A stretch of DNA of 64,000 bases from JAJXWB01 sp046349215 (GCA_046349215.1 JAXMCV010000002.1:620001-684000), one strand, 5' to 3'; shown: positions 40,886 to 49,626, numbered from the stretch's first letter. Notes: generated from the sequence alone by a model not told the origin. A program made the numbers and translations.

Positions 40886-42865
40886 TCAGTTCGCCGGCTG
40901 CGCCGCTTCGCGGTTCTTCGCGAGTTTCGGCGAGCCGACCCGCAGGCGACGGTCCGACAGCGACAGCGCGCCGCCGAGCGCCATGACCAGGCCGCCGATC
41001 CAGATCAGCAGCACCATCGGCTTGTAATAGGCGCGTATCGTCGTCGTGCGATCGGGGTTGGAATCGCCCAGCGCCAGATAGAGCTGGCTGAAGCCGCGCG
41101 ACATGAGCGCGGCCTGCGAGGCGCCCATGCCGCGCGCCGCATAGGCGCGCTTGGCGGGCTCCATGATTCCGACGAGTGTTCCGTTGCTGCGGACCTCCAT
41201 CGTCACGACCTGCTCCTGGTAGTTCGGGCCGGCGCGCATGTCGACGCCGTCGAATTTCAGTTCGTAGCCGGCGATTGAAATCGTGTCGCCCGGCTTGTAG
41301 GCGCCGATCTGCTCGACGCCCCAGGCGGTTTCGCCGACGATGCCGAGCAGCGTCAGGCCGAGACCGAGATGGGCGAACATCGTGCCCCAGGCCGAGCGCG
41401 GCAGGCCGGCGGCGCGGCGCGTCGCGGTGGCGAAGGGGACGCGCAGGAAGCCGGAGCGCTCGATCAGTTCGGCGACCGAACCGGCGATCACGTAGAAAGC
41501 GAGGCCGACGCAGATTATGGCGATGATGGGCTTGCCCTCGATCGCGAAGGCGGCGATCAGGCCGGCGACGCCGACGACATAGGCGGCGGTCAGGCGCTGC
41601 GCCGCGCCCTTGAGGTCGCCGCGCTTCCAGGCGAGCAGCGGCCCGAACGGCATGGCGATCAGCAGCGGAATGAACAGCGGCGAGAAGGTCGCGTTGAAGA
41701 ATGGCGCGCCGACCGAAATCTTGGCGCCAGTCGCCGCTTCCAGCGCGATCGGATAGAGCGTGCCGACGAAGACCGTGGCGCACGCGGTCGACAGGAGCAG
41801 ATTGTTCAGCACCAGCGCGCCTTCGCGCGAGATCGGCGCGAACAGGCCGCCCTGTCGCAGCGTCGAGGCGCGGAAGCCGTAGAGCGCCAGCGCGCCGCCG
41901 ATCAGCAGCACGAGAATGGCGAGAATGAACACGCCGCGCGCCGGATCGCTCGCGAAGGAATGCACCGAGGTCAAGACACCCGAGCGGACGATGAACGTGC
42001 CGATCAGCGACAGCGAGAAGGTGAGGATGGCGAGCAGGATCGTCCAGACCTTCAGCGCCTCGCGCTTCTCCATCACGACAGCGGAATGAAGGAGCGCGGT
42101 GCCGGCGAGCCAGGGCATGAAGGAGGCGTTCTCGACGGGATCCCAGAACCACCAGCCGCCCCAGCCCAGCGTGTAATAGGCCCAGTACGAACCCATCGCG
42201 ATGCCGAGCGTCAGGAAGATCCAGGCCAGCAGCACCCATGGCCGCACCCAGCGCGCCCAGGCTGCGTCGATGCGGCCCTCGATCAGGGCTGCGACCGCGA
42301 AGGAGAAGGAAATCGAGAAGCCGACATAGCCGACGTAGAGCAGCGGCGGATGAATGGCGAGGCCGAGGTCCTGCAGGATCGGGTTCAGGTCGCGGCCCTG
42401 CAGCGGCACGGGCGACAGGCGCGCGAACGGATTCGAGGTGAGCAGGATGAAGAGATAGAACAGGCTGGCGATCCACGATTGCACGGCCAGCACCGTCGCC
42501 TTCAGGCTCGCCGGCGTGTTCGAACCGAAGGCCGCCACCAGCGCGCCGAATAGCGCGAGGATCAGCACCCACAAGAGCATCGAGCCTTCGTGATTGCCCC
42601 ACAGGCTCGTGATCTTGAACACGAGCGGCATCATCGTGTGGGAATTCTCGAACGTCGCCTGAACCGAGAAATCCGACTGCACATAAGACCATGTCAGCGC
42701 GCCGAACGACAGCGCGACCAGCAGGAACTGGCCGTAGGCGGTCTTGGTGCCGACATCCATCATCACGGAATCGCCGGACCGGGCGCCGACCAGCGGCACG
42801 AAGGATTGCACCAGCGCCACGCCGAGCGCGAGGATGAGGGCGTAATGGCCGAGTTCAGGGATCAT
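40886..42865 (-). CDS. ccmF: cytochrome c haem lyase subunit CcmF
   Basis: 659-residue integral membrane protein of cytochrome c maturation system I. It attaches haem to apocytochromes in the periplasm. The tryptophan-rich WWD-type motif WGGWWFWDPVENASFMPW (about residues 229-246) and a conserved His in AIHPPLLYVGYVG (about 172) are visible, along with many transmembrane helices. Length matches CcmF (about 650). Start MIPELGHYALILALG. ccmG lies upstream on the same strand with a 103-base gap. The other ccm genes are not in the window. Confidence 0.95.
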   Translation of the reverse strand: MIPELGHYALILALGVALVQSFVPLVGARSGDSVMMDVGTKTAYGQFLLVALSFGALTWSYVQSDFSVQATFENSHTMMPLVFKITSLWGNHEGSMLLWVLILALFGALVAAFGSNTPASLKATVLAVQSWIASLFYLFILLTSNPFARLSPVPLQGRDLNPILQDLGLAIHPPLLYVGYVGFSISFSFAVAALIEGRIDAAWARWVRPWVLLAWIFLTLGIAMGSYWAYYTLGWGGWWFWDPVENASFMPWLAGTALLHSAVVMEKREALKVWTILLAILTFSLSLIGTFIVRSGVLTSVHSFASDPARGVFILAILVLLIGGALALYGFRASTLRQGGLFAPISREGALVLNNLLLSTACATVFVGTLYPIALEAATGAKISVGAPFFNATFSPLFIPLLIAMPFGPLLAWKRGDLKGAAQRLTAAYVVGVAGLIAAFAIEGKPIIAIICVGLAFYVIAGSVAELIERSGFLRVPFATATRRAAGLPRSAWGTMFAHLGLGLTLLGIVGETAWGVEQIGAYKPGDTISIAGYELKFDGVDMRAGPNYQEQVVTMEVRSNGTLVGIMEPAKRAYAARGMGASQAALMSRGFSQLYLALGDSNPDRTTTIRAYYKPMVLLIWIGGLVMALGGALSLSDRRLRVGSPKLAKNREAAQPAN

Positions 42866-42968
42866 CTGACGTCTTGTTCCTAGCGAGCGCCGACCGAACA
42901 TGCCGGCGGCCTGCTTCACATTGACTTATCTCAACGGCTTGCCTCGACAAGCGCCGCGGCAGCGCGCT

Positions 42969-43568
42969 TCACGCGCCTTTCTTCAGGGCCTTTTCGATCT
43001 CGGCGCGCAGCACCGTGTCGATGTTCTCGGTCGTCAGCGGGCCGACGAGCTTGAACGCGACGTTTCCGTCGCGGCCGATGACGAAGGTCTCCGGCACGCC
43101 ATAGACGCCCCATTCGATGCCTGCCCGGCCGGAGGCGTCGACGCCGACGGCCGCATAGGGATTGCCGTAGCGACCGAGGAAACGCCGCGCGTTTTCCGGC
43201 GAGTCCTTGTAGTTGATGCCGACGATGCGGACGCGCTTGTCCTTGGCGACCTGCATGAACAGCGGCGCCTCGTCGGCGCAGGGCACGCACCATGACGCGA
43301 AGACGTTCACGACGGTGACGGCGCCCTTGAACTGGTCGGAACTGAAGCCGGGCACGGGCGCGCCGGCGGCGTTCAGGCCTTCGAGCGCCGGCAGGCTGGT
43401 GGCCGGCGCCGGACGGTTGATCAGCGCGGACGGCAGCTTGTTGGGATCGCCGACGCCGAGCCGGAAATAGAACAGCGCGCCGAGCGCGATGAAGGCCGCG
43501 AGCGGGGCGATGGCGAGCCACGAGCGGCCCTTGGGGGCGGCGGGCGTGGTCTGGGGGGCTTCGGACAT
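42969..43568 (-). CDS. ccmG: CcmG/DsbE thiol:disulfide interchange protein
   Basis: 199-residue periplasmic thioredoxin-like protein anchored by an N-terminal helix (WLAIAPLAAFIALGALFYF). The active site is WCVPC (VNVFASWCVPCADEAP, about residues 87-102). GVYGVPETFVI with the cis-Pro and the acidic CcmG insert (GRAGIEWGVYG) identify it as CcmG rather than a general thioredoxin. It keeps the apocytochrome CxxCH cysteines reduced for haem attachment. Start at 43568 (MSEAPQ) was chosen for the usual membrane-anchor length. Confidence 0.93.
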   Translation of the reverse strand: MSEAPQTTPAAPKGRSWLAIAPLAAFIALGALFYFRLGVGDPNKLPSALINRPAPATSLPALEGLNAAGAPVPGFSSDQFKGAVTVVNVFASWCVPCADEAPLFMQVAKDKRVRIVGINYKDSPENARRFLGRYGNPYAAVGVDASGRAGIEWGVYGVPETFVIGRDGNVAFKLVGPLTTENIDTVLRAEIEKALKKGA

Positions 43569-43614
43569 GGCGCTAGCGCATAGCAAGCCCATGGCCGCAA
43601 GTCACGCGCGACGG

Positions 43615-44565
43615 TCAGCCGCGGCGCCCCGCCGCAGGCCGCGCCCGCGCCATCCTGACCGCCGTCGCCGCTTCCCGCACCAGGATGCGCCGCACGAAGG
43701 CCATGGCCGGGTCGTCGGCGTGGCGGCGGTGCCAGACGAGCGACATGGAAAGGTCGTCGGCCCGCGCCGCGCCCGGCAGCGGGACGGCGCCCGAGGCAAA
43801 GTCGCGCATCAGGCTCGCGTCGAGCAGCGAGGGCAGGGTGGCGAGCCAGTCCGAGCCGCGCAGGAAGGCGGCGACGCCGGAAAAGCTCGCCACCGTCACC
43901 GCGAAATCGCGGGTCACGCCCATGCGCTCCATTTCGCTGTCGAAGGTCAGGCGCGCGCGGTTCGGATAGACGATCGAGACGTGCCGGGCGGCGAGATATT
44001 CGGCCGATGTCGCGGGTGCGGCGCGGCGCGCGGGATCGAAGAAGCAGACGAAGGAATCGCGAAACAGCCGGCGCTGCATCAGGTCGGCGCCGTCCGGCGG
44101 ATAGGGCGTGACGAGCAGGTCGCAGCCGCCTTCGCGCAGGATGTCGGCGGTCGGCGCGTCGGAGGGGATCACGCGCAGGGACAGCGCCGCCACCTCCTTT
44201 TCCAGCGCCCGCGCGAAAGCCGGCAGCACGAGGTCGCGCTGCAGATCGTTGGCTGCGATGGTCAGCGAGAGGCGCGCCTGCTTCGGTTCGAAACGCGCGC
44301 CGCGCGAAAATTCCTCCATGCGGGCGAGCAGCGCGCGGGCTTGCGGCGCCAGCGCCTCGGCATGCGCTGTCGCGACGATGCCGCGCCCGGATTTCACGAA
44401 CAGCGGGTCGCGCAGGATCGTCCTGAGCCGCGCGAGGGAATGGCTGACCGCCGATTGCGTCAGTCCGAGTTCGGCCGCCGCGGCTGTCGCCGATCCCTTG
44501 TCGAGCACCGCGAGGAACAGGCGCAGCGACCGGCCGTCGAGGTCCAAATGATCGAAATCATTCAT
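43615..44565 (-). CDS. LysR-family regulator divergent from ligAB
   Basis: 316-residue LysR protein. The helix-turn-helix is about residues 18-50 (GSATAAAAELGLTQSAVSHSLARLR) and the effector domain is about 90-300. It is divergent from the protocatechuate 4,5-dioxygenase genes, the usual place for a LigR-type activator that senses protocatechuate or gallate. The start MNDFDHLDLDGRSL at 44565 is typical of the subgroup; no strong RBS is seen. An inverted repeat lies 10 bases upstream. Confidence 0.88.
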   Translation of the reverse strand: MNDFDHLDLDGRSLRLFLAVLDKGSATAAAAELGLTQSAVSHSLARLRTILRDPLFVKSGRGIVATAHAEALAPQARALLARMEEFSRGARFEPKQARLSLTIAANDLQRDLVLPAFARALEKEVAALSLRVIPSDAPTADILREGGCDLLVTPYPPDGADLMQRRLFRDSFVCFFDPARRAAPATSAEYLAARHVSIVYPNRARLTFDSEMERMGVTRDFAVTVASFSGVAAFLRGSDWLATLPSLLDASLMRDFASGAVPLPGAARADDLSMSLVWHRRHADDPAMAFVRRILVREAATAVRMARARPAAGRRG

Positions 44566-44574
44566 GAGATATAT

Positions 44575-44593
44575 GATAACACATGCATTTATC
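44575..44593. promoter_or_regulatory. LysR operator candidate
   Basis: Inverted repeat GATAA-N9-TTATC in an AT-rich stretch of the lysR-ligA gap, just upstream of the regulator start. LysR proteins bind T-N11-A-type palindromes near their own promoters while activating the divergent genes. Confidence 0.5.
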
Positions 44594-44701
44594 TTGTTAA
44601 ATACCGCAGCCAAGGTTGCGCCGTCTGCGGATGATTGACCCAGCGCAAAGCTGCGCCCGCAGAAATTTCGCCCGATCGGGGCGGGAGACAGGGAGGCGCA
44701 G

Positions 44702-45049
44702 ATGGCGCAGACACGCAAGATCGAAGGCACGACCATCTTCGAGGGCGGGCAGGCCGCGAAAGGCTACGAGCTCAACAAGATGTGCTTTTCCTTCAACGAT
44801 CCGGAAAACCGCAAGGCGTTCGTCGCCGACCAGGCGGCCTACATGGACAAGTACAAGCTGACCGCCGAGCAGCGCGCGGCGCTGGCCACCGGCAGCGTGC
44901 TGAAGATGATCGAGGCCGGCGGCAACGCCTATTACCTCGCCAAGCTCGCGGGCATCCTCGGCCTCAACGTCCAGGACATCGGCGCGCAGCAGACGGGAAT
45001 GACCGTCGAAGCCTTCAAGCAGAAACTTCTCGACCAGGCGAGGCAGTGA
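44702..45049 (+). CDS. ligA: protocatechuate 4,5-dioxygenase alpha subunit
   Basis: 115-residue small subunit of the class III extradiol dioxygenase LigAB. The helical LigA fold is seen in GYELNKMCFSFNDPENRKAF, YMDKYKLTAEQRAAL and GGNAYYLAKLAGILGLNVQDIGAQQTGMT, all typical of LigA. It covers the active site of LigB. GGGAGG precedes the ATG. The stop overlaps the ligB start by one base (TGATG), so the subunits are made together. Confidence 0.94.
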   Translation: MAQTRKIEGTTIFEGGQAAKGYELNKMCFSFNDPENRKAFVADQAAYMDKYKLTAEQRAALATGSVLKMIEAGGNAYYLAKLAGILGLNVQDIGAQQTGMTVEAFKQKLLDQARQ

Positions 45050-45909
45050 TGGCCCGGATCATCGGAACTCTTTCCACATCCCACATCCCGGCGATCGGCG
45101 GCGCCATCGCCAAGAAGCAGCAGAACGAGCCCTACTGGAAGCCGTTCTTCGACGCCTGGCCGCCGGTCCGCGAATGGCTCGGCCGCGAGAAGCCCGACGT
45201 CATCGTCTTCTTCTACAACGACCACGGCCTCAACTTCTTCCTCGACAAGATGCCGACCTTCGCGGTGGGCGCCTGCGCGGAATACGTCAGCGAGGACGAG
45301 GGCTGGGGCATCCCGACGATTCCGTCGGTCAAGGGAAACCAGAAGCTGTCGTGGCAGATCATCAACGGCATCGTCGCCGACGGCTTCGATCCGGTCATGT
45401 GCCAGGAAATGGCGATCGATCATGCGATCACCAATCCGATGCTGCTGATGTATCCGGACGCCAAATGGCCGGCGGCGATCGTGCCGATCGCCATCAACTC
45501 GATCCAGCATCCGCTGCCGGGGCCCAAGCGCTGCTACGATCTCGGCCGCGCCGTAGGCCGAGCGATCGAAGCCTATCCGGAAGACCTCAAGGTGCTGCTG
45601 ATCGGTTCGGGCGGCCTGTCGCACCAGCTCGACGGTGAACGCGCCGGCTTCATCAACAAGGCTTTCGATACCGAGTGCCTCGAGGCGATGGTGACCGGCG
45701 TCGAGCCGCTCACGAAATATTCCGCGCTCGACGTGGTCGAGAAGGCAGGCGCGCAGGGCGTCGAGCTGATGTGCTGGATCGCGGCGCGCGCCGCGATGCA
45801 GGGCGACGTGAAGGAGGTGCATCGCACCTACCATATCCCGATCTCCAATACGGCGTCGGCCGTGCAGCTCCTGTCGCATTCGCGCGCCAGCGTCGCGAAA
45901 GCGGCGTAG
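45049..45909 (+). CDS. ligB: protocatechuate 4,5-dioxygenase beta (catalytic) subunit
   Basis: 286-residue catalytic subunit that opens protocatechuate between C4 and C5 to give 4-carboxy-2-hydroxymuconate-6-semialdehyde. The iron ligands are His12 (STSHIP), His59 (YNDHGLNFF) and Glu239 (GVELMCW). The base is His192 (GGLSHQLDG). These correspond to His12, His61, Glu242 and His195 of Sphingobium LigB. Use of gallate as well cannot be excluded. It is followed by a strong terminator, then repeat elements and the IS110 insertion. ligC, which handles the product, lies 4 kb away on the other strand. Confidence 0.95.
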   Translation: MARIIGTLSTSHIPAIGGAIAKKQQNEPYWKPFFDAWPPVREWLGREKPDVIVFFYNDHGLNFFLDKMPTFAVGACAEYVSEDEGWGIPTIPSVKGNQKLSWQIINGIVADGFDPVMCQEMAIDHAITNPMLLMYPDAKWPAAIVPIAINSIQHPLPGPKRCYDLGRAVGRAIEAYPEDLKVLLIGSGGLSHQLDGERAGFINKAFDTECLEAMVTGVEPLTKYSALDVVEKAGAQGVELMCWIAARAAMQGDVKEVHRTYHIPISNTASAVQLLSHSRASVAKAA

Positions 45910-45944
45910 ATTCTTTGCCGGGCGGCTTGCCGCCCGCGCCTTCG

Positions 45945-45977
45945 CGCCGTCGCCCCGAAAGGGCGGCGGCGTTTTTC
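45945..45977 (+). terminator. rho-independent terminator after ligAB
   Basis: An 11-bp stem (CGCCGTCGCCC / GGGCGGCGGCG, one G-T pair) with a 5-base loop and five Ts, 36 bases past the ligB stop. A second shorter hairpin (GGGCGGC/GCCGCCC, 45920-45935) lies just before it. Confidence 0.85.
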
Positions 45978-46076
45978 TGTACGGCAGCCAAAGTGTGGCG
46001 CGCGATGTGCGCTTTACGACCGGAAATCAGCGGCGCTATCGACCGGTAGCGTTCATTCGGTTGAATGCGCGCCCTA

Positions 46077-46219
46077 CCTCCCCGCTCGCGGGGAGGTCGA
46101 TCATCCGCGCAGCGGATGTCGGGTGGGGTAAGTTTGGCGTTGCCACGAATGTCTCCGCTTCCCCGGCGCCGCGCCCCACCCGTCTCGCTCCGCTCGACAC
46201 CCTCCCCGCAAGCGGGGAG
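46077..46219. repeat. extragenic palindromic repeat, type B, complete two-armed copy next to the IS110 element
   Basis: 143 bases bounded by two GC hairpins, CCTCCCCGC/GCGGGGAGG (46077-46096) and CTCCCCGC/GCGGGGAG (46202-46219). GGTGGGG and CCCCACC pair inside. The IS110 transposase stop codon is only 16 bases beyond the right hairpin. The stretch from the ligB stop to 46234 holds terminators and this repeat and no gene. Confidence 0.85.
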
Positions 46220-46234
46220 CGACTGTCTTGGCGA

Positions 46235-47170
46235 TCAAGCGATTTCGGCGCGCCATGGCTTTCTGTCCCGCAGGATTGCGTTGAGGATCGTCAGCAGCTT
46301 TCGGGCGACGGCGACGAGGGCGAGCCGTTTGGATTTTCCTGCCGCCACCAGCTTGTCGCGGAATCTCTTGAGGGCCGGGTTGTGTCGCGCGGCGACCATG
46401 GCGCCGACAAACAGCAGGCTGCGCACGGTCTTGCGACCGCCGCCGATGAAGCTCTTGCCCTTCCACTGGCCGGACTGTCGCGTCCACGGCGCTAGCCCCG
46501 CGAGCGCTGCGATCTGACGGCGGTCGAGCGTTCCGAGTTCCGGCATTTCGGCGATCAGCGTGCGGGCGATGATCGATCCGACGCCGGGGACGGAGGCGAG
46601 CAGGTCTTCCTTCTCGGCCCAGACCGGCGAGCCGCGCACCTGATCGTCGATCTCGGCGTCGAGTTCGGCGAGTTCCTTCTCGAGCGCCTTGCGCAGCCGG
46701 GCGATGCTTTTTTGCAGGCGTTTGGCGGCGCGCCGCTCGCGCTGGCCCTCGGCGGCCATCATCTCGACGATCTGCCGCCGGCGGGCGACGAGATCGGCGA
46801 GAAGCTGCGTAGCCTCGTCCGGCAGGACGCGCACCTCGGGCTGCGTCGCCTCGACGAAGCGGGCGATGACCGCGGCGTCGATCGGATCGGTCTTGGCGCG
46901 CTTGCCGAGCGCCTGCGCGTAGTGGCGGACCTGCGCCGGATTGACGACGACGACCGGCAGGGCTGCGCTCGCCAGGCTCGCCGCCACGACCGTCTCGAAG
47001 CCGCCGGTCGCCTCGACGGCGATCAGCGCTGGCGCGATCGCCTGCAACCGAACGACGAGCTGCGCGAGGCCTTCGCCGTTGCGGGCGACCGCAAAGGCTT
47101 CGCCGGAAGGATGCGCATGCACATCCAGCCGATCCTTCGACACGTCGATGCCGATGTAGTGAGCGTCCAT
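46235..47170 (-). CDS. IS110-family transposase (DEDD recombinase)
   Basis: 311-residue recombinase, apparently intact. The N-terminal RuvC-like DEDD domain has Asp9 (GIDVSKDRLDV), Glu53 (VEATGGFE) and Asp95/Asp98 (KTDPIDAAVIARF). A coiled-coil (about 130-175) follows, then the Tnp20 domain with LLASVPGVGSIIARTLI (about 190-206) and the likely catalytic Ser233 (WTRQSGQWKGK). The start MDAHYIGIDVSKD was chosen by family; an open frame extends 58 codons upstream into the presumed non-coding end. The downstream end is very short and the upstream non-coding region long, as in the IS110 (not IS1111) subgroup. Confidence 0.93.
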   Translation of the reverse strand: MDAHYIGIDVSKDRLDVHAHPSGEAFAVARNGEGLAQLVVRLQAIAPALIAVEATGGFETVVAASLASAALPVVVVNPAQVRHYAQALGKRAKTDPIDAAVIARFVEATQPEVRVLPDEATQLLADLVARRRQIVEMMAAEGQRERRAAKRLQKSIARLRKALEKELAELDAEIDDQVRGSPVWAEKEDLLASVPGVGSIIARTLIAEMPELGTLDRRQIAALAGLAPWTRQSGQWKGKSFIGGGRKTVRSLLFVGAMVAARHNPALKRFRDKLVAAGKSKRLALVAVARKLLTILNAILRDRKPWRAEIA

Positions 47171-47350
47171 CCGATCCCATCCTTGCGCAACCGGGCTTCG
47201 CTTCGAGCGGCCCAAGCGACTGTTCGGGTTCGATGGAACGGCGGACGGAGACCCTCGCTCCCCGACGGGCTCGCAAACCCTAGGTAGGCCCAGTCTTCCG
47301 ACCGCCACCGCGCCGGCGATTATGCCAGTGTCGGCAAGCGACAAGTTACA
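47171..47350 (-). ncRNA. candidate bridge RNA region of the IS110 element
   Basis: About 180 bases upstream of the transposase start, between the element's presumed left end and the coding region, contain no gene of their own. In IS110-group elements such as IS621 this position encodes the bridge RNA that pairs with donor and target DNA. GC-rich hairpin-forming stretches are present here, but the two recognition loops were not mapped. The call rests on position only. Confidence 0.35.
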
Positions 47351-47422
47351 AGGGAGTGCGACGCCCCCGTCCGCTCCCCGCCCGTAGCCGCCGAGCCGGG
47401 CGTCCGTTGACGGCCGGGAGCG

Positions 47423-48406
47423 TCAGGCTCCGTCATGCCGCTTCCGGAACTCGTTCGGCGTCATGCCGGTGCGCCGCCGGAAGAACCGCCAGAAATAGGC
47501 GGGATCCTCGAAACCGAGTTCGTAGGCGAGCGCCGCCACCGATCCCGCGACATGGATCAGCCTGCGACGCGCCTCCAGCGTCAAGCGGTCCTGCACGATC
47601 TCCAGCGCCGACCGGCCGGCGGCGATGCGGCAGACGCGATTGAGCCGGCTTTCGCTCAGGCCGAGTTCGCGCGCATAGAGCGGAATCGGCCAATGCTCCG
47701 TCAGCCTCGCTTCGACCAGGGCGCGGAAGCGGTGGAAATCGGCGGCCTCGCGCGCGCCCTGCGTCTTTTCGCGCGCCAGCGTCTCGTGCTGGCGCAACAC
47801 CAGCACCAGCGCGGCGCCGGCCAGCCATTGCAGCACGGCGCCCGTGGCGCGGCCGCCGTCGCGGAACTCCAGCGCGATCTGCTCGAACAGCGCGACGAGC
47901 CGCGCGGCTTCGGCCGGCGACGAAGTGAGGTCGATCAGCGCGGGATGCAGGAACAGCGCCGCCGGATGATCGCCCGAGCTGCGCGCCAGCATGGATTCCT
48001 CGATCGTCAACACGAAGCCGTGCGTGTCGGGCTCGAACTGGAAGGCGTGGACGACGCCGGACGGCATGGCGAGCGCGAAGGGCGCGCGCGCCTCGATGGC
48101 GCGATGGTCGATGCGGACGCGCGCCGCTCCTTCGATGAGGAACAGGAGCTGGAACAGGCCGTGGTGGCGGTGTTCCTCGATCTCCCACTGATAGCGTTCG
48201 CTGCGGCTCCTGATGTCCTCGATATGGATGAATTCGGGGGCGACCGCGTCGGGCTCGCCATAGAGGGAAAATACAGGGATCGGCGTCTGCGCGGCGCGGC
48301 TTGGGCGCGGCTTCCTTGCCGGTTTGTTCGCTGCGGCGCACAAAGGATCGCTTCCCGCATCGTGGAGACTGACTGAAAAGTACAGGAAATTGCGGCGGTC
48401 GTCCAT
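47423..48406 (-). CDS. AraC-family regulator (PobR-like)
   Basis: 327-residue regulator. A cupin-type N-terminal sensing domain (about 50-170; RYQWEIEEHRHHGLFQLLFLIEGAARV) precedes a C-terminal pair of helix-turn-helices (about 225-325; LYARELGLSESRLNRVCRIAAGRSALEIV and VAALAYELGFEDPAYFWRFFRRRTGMTP). This layout matches PobR, which activates 4-hydroxybenzoate hydroxylase genes. Here it is divergent from a cytochrome P450, with only 53 bases between them, so the P450 is its likely target. An aromatic acid effector is inferred. Confidence 0.87.
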   Translation of the reverse strand: MDDRRNFLYFSVSLHDAGSDPLCAAANKPARKPRPSRAAQTPIPVFSLYGEPDAVAPEFIHIEDIRSRSERYQWEIEEHRHHGLFQLLFLIEGAARVRIDHRAIEARAPFALAMPSGVVHAFQFEPDTHGFVLTIEESMLARSSGDHPAALFLHPALIDLTSSPAEAARLVALFEQIALEFRDGGRATGAVLQWLAGAALVLVLRQHETLAREKTQGAREAADFHRFRALVEARLTEHWPIPLYARELGLSESRLNRVCRIAAGRSALEIVQDRLTLEARRRLIHVAGSVAALAYELGFEDPAYFWRFFRRRTGMTPNEFRKRHDGA

Positions 48407-48459
48407 TTTGCCGGCGGCAAGATCGACGCATTGTGCCGCCCGCTACGGGAGGCTTGCCG

Positions 48460-49626
48460 ATGTTCTCATTCGACCCCTATTCGCCGGCGATCGACGCCGA
48501 TCCCTTCCCCTACTACAAGACGCTGCGCGACGAGCATCCCTGCTTCTGGAGCAAGGAAGCGGGCATGTGGATCCTGTCGCGCTACGACGACATCATGCGC
48601 GCGCTCAACGACTGGGAAACCTATTCCTCGGCGCAGGGCAATCTCATGACCGAACTGCCGAACCGCGCCGGCGCGACGCTGGGGACGACCGATCCGCCGC
48701 GCCACGACCGCCTGCGCGGCCTCGTGCAGAAGGCGTTCATGAAGCGCAACCTCGAGGCGCTGGCCGATCCGATGCGCGCCATCGCGGCCGAGGCGGTCGC
48801 CCCGCTCGCCAAGCAGAAGCAGTTCGACTTCATCGAGGATTTTTCCTCGAAATTCACGGTGCGCGTGCTGTTTGCGGCGCTGGGCCTTCCGCTCGGCGAC
48901 GAGCAGACCGTGCGCGACAAGGCCGTGCTGATGGTGCAGACCGATCCGCACACGCGCGCCAAGGGGCCGGAGCATATCGCGGCCTCCAACTGGATGCGCG
49001 ACTACGCGGCCGGCGTGATCGCCGAGCGCCGCGCCAATCCGCAGAACGACCTGATCTCGCATTTCTCCACCGCCGAAATCGACGGCGACAAGCTGGACGA
49101 ACGCGAGGTGCTGCTGACCACGACGACGCTCATCATGGCCGGCATCGAATCGCTCGGCGGATTCATGTCGATGCTCGCCTACAACATGGCGAATTTCGCG
49201 GACGCGCGCGCCCAGTGCGTGAAGAACCCGGACCTCCTGGCCGACGCCATCGAGGAAAGCCTGCGGTTCAACACCTCGGCGCAGCGCTTCCGCCGCTGCA
49301 TCGTCAAGGATACGGAACTGCACGGCCAGACGATGAAGGCCGGCGATTTCGTCTGCCTCGCCTATGGGTCCGGCAATCGCGACGAACGCAAGTTCGAGAA
49401 TGCGGACGTGTACGATCTCGGCCGCAAGCCGCGCGGGCACCTGGGTTTCGGCGGCGGCGTGCACGCCTGCCTCGGCTCGGCGATCGCGCGCATGGCGGTG
49501 AAGATCGCCATGGAGGAATTCCACAAGGTCGTGCCCGCCTATACGCGCGTGCAGGAGCAATTGCCGTGGATGCCGTCCTCGACCTTCCGCAGCCCGATGG
49601 TGCTGGAACTGAAGCAGGTGGCCTGA
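48460..49626 (+). CDS. cytochrome P450
   Basis: 388-residue soluble bacterial P450. The haem ligand is Cys337 (HLGFGGGVHACLG), with the ExxR pair at 266-269 (EESLRF). The I-helix reads AGIESLGG (about 227-234), with Glu-Ser in place of the common acid-Thr pair. The ATG at 48460 has GGGAGG upstream. It is divergent from an AraC/PobR-like regulator and lies between ligAB and ligC. An oxidative O-demethylase or hydroxylase of a benzoate derivative, as in the CYP199 group, is a reasonable guess but not shown. No dedicated ferredoxin gene is adjacent. Confidence 0.92.
   Translation: MFSFDPYSPAIDADPFPYYKTLRDEHPCFWSKEAGMWILSRYDDIMRALNDWETYSSAQGNLMTELPNRAGATLGTTDPPRHDRLRGLVQKAFMKRNLEALADPMRAIAAEAVAPLAKQKQFDFIEDFSSKFTVRVLFAALGLPLGDEQTVRDKAVLMVQTDPHTRAKGPEHIAASNWMRDYAAGVIAERRANPQNDLISHFSTAEIDGDKLDEREVLLTTTTLIMAGIESLGGFMSMLAYNMANFADARAQCVKNPDLLADAIEESLRFNTSAQRFRRCIVKDTELHGQTMKAGDFVCLAYGSGNRDERKFENADVYDLGRKPRGHLGFGGGVHACLGSAIARMAVKIAMEEFHKVVPAYTRVQEQLPWMPSSTFRSPMVLELKQVA

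Larger units (their letters stand above)
46220..47350 (-). mobile_element. IS110-family insertion sequence (exact ends not determined)
   Basis: The element contains one intact transposase gene. Limits are approximate: the downstream end must fall between the type B repeat (46219) and the transposase stop (46235), and the upstream end lies between 47171 and the AraC stop at 47423. No long terminal inverted repeats or target duplication are seen, as usual for IS110. It divides the aromatic-catabolism genes ligAB from the AraC/P450/ligC group. Confidence 0.8.

Noticed and set aside
41369..42553. 394-codon plus-strand frame within ccmF
   Set aside because: It is a charged, low-complexity shadow of the ccmF gene, whose protein is fully recognisable.
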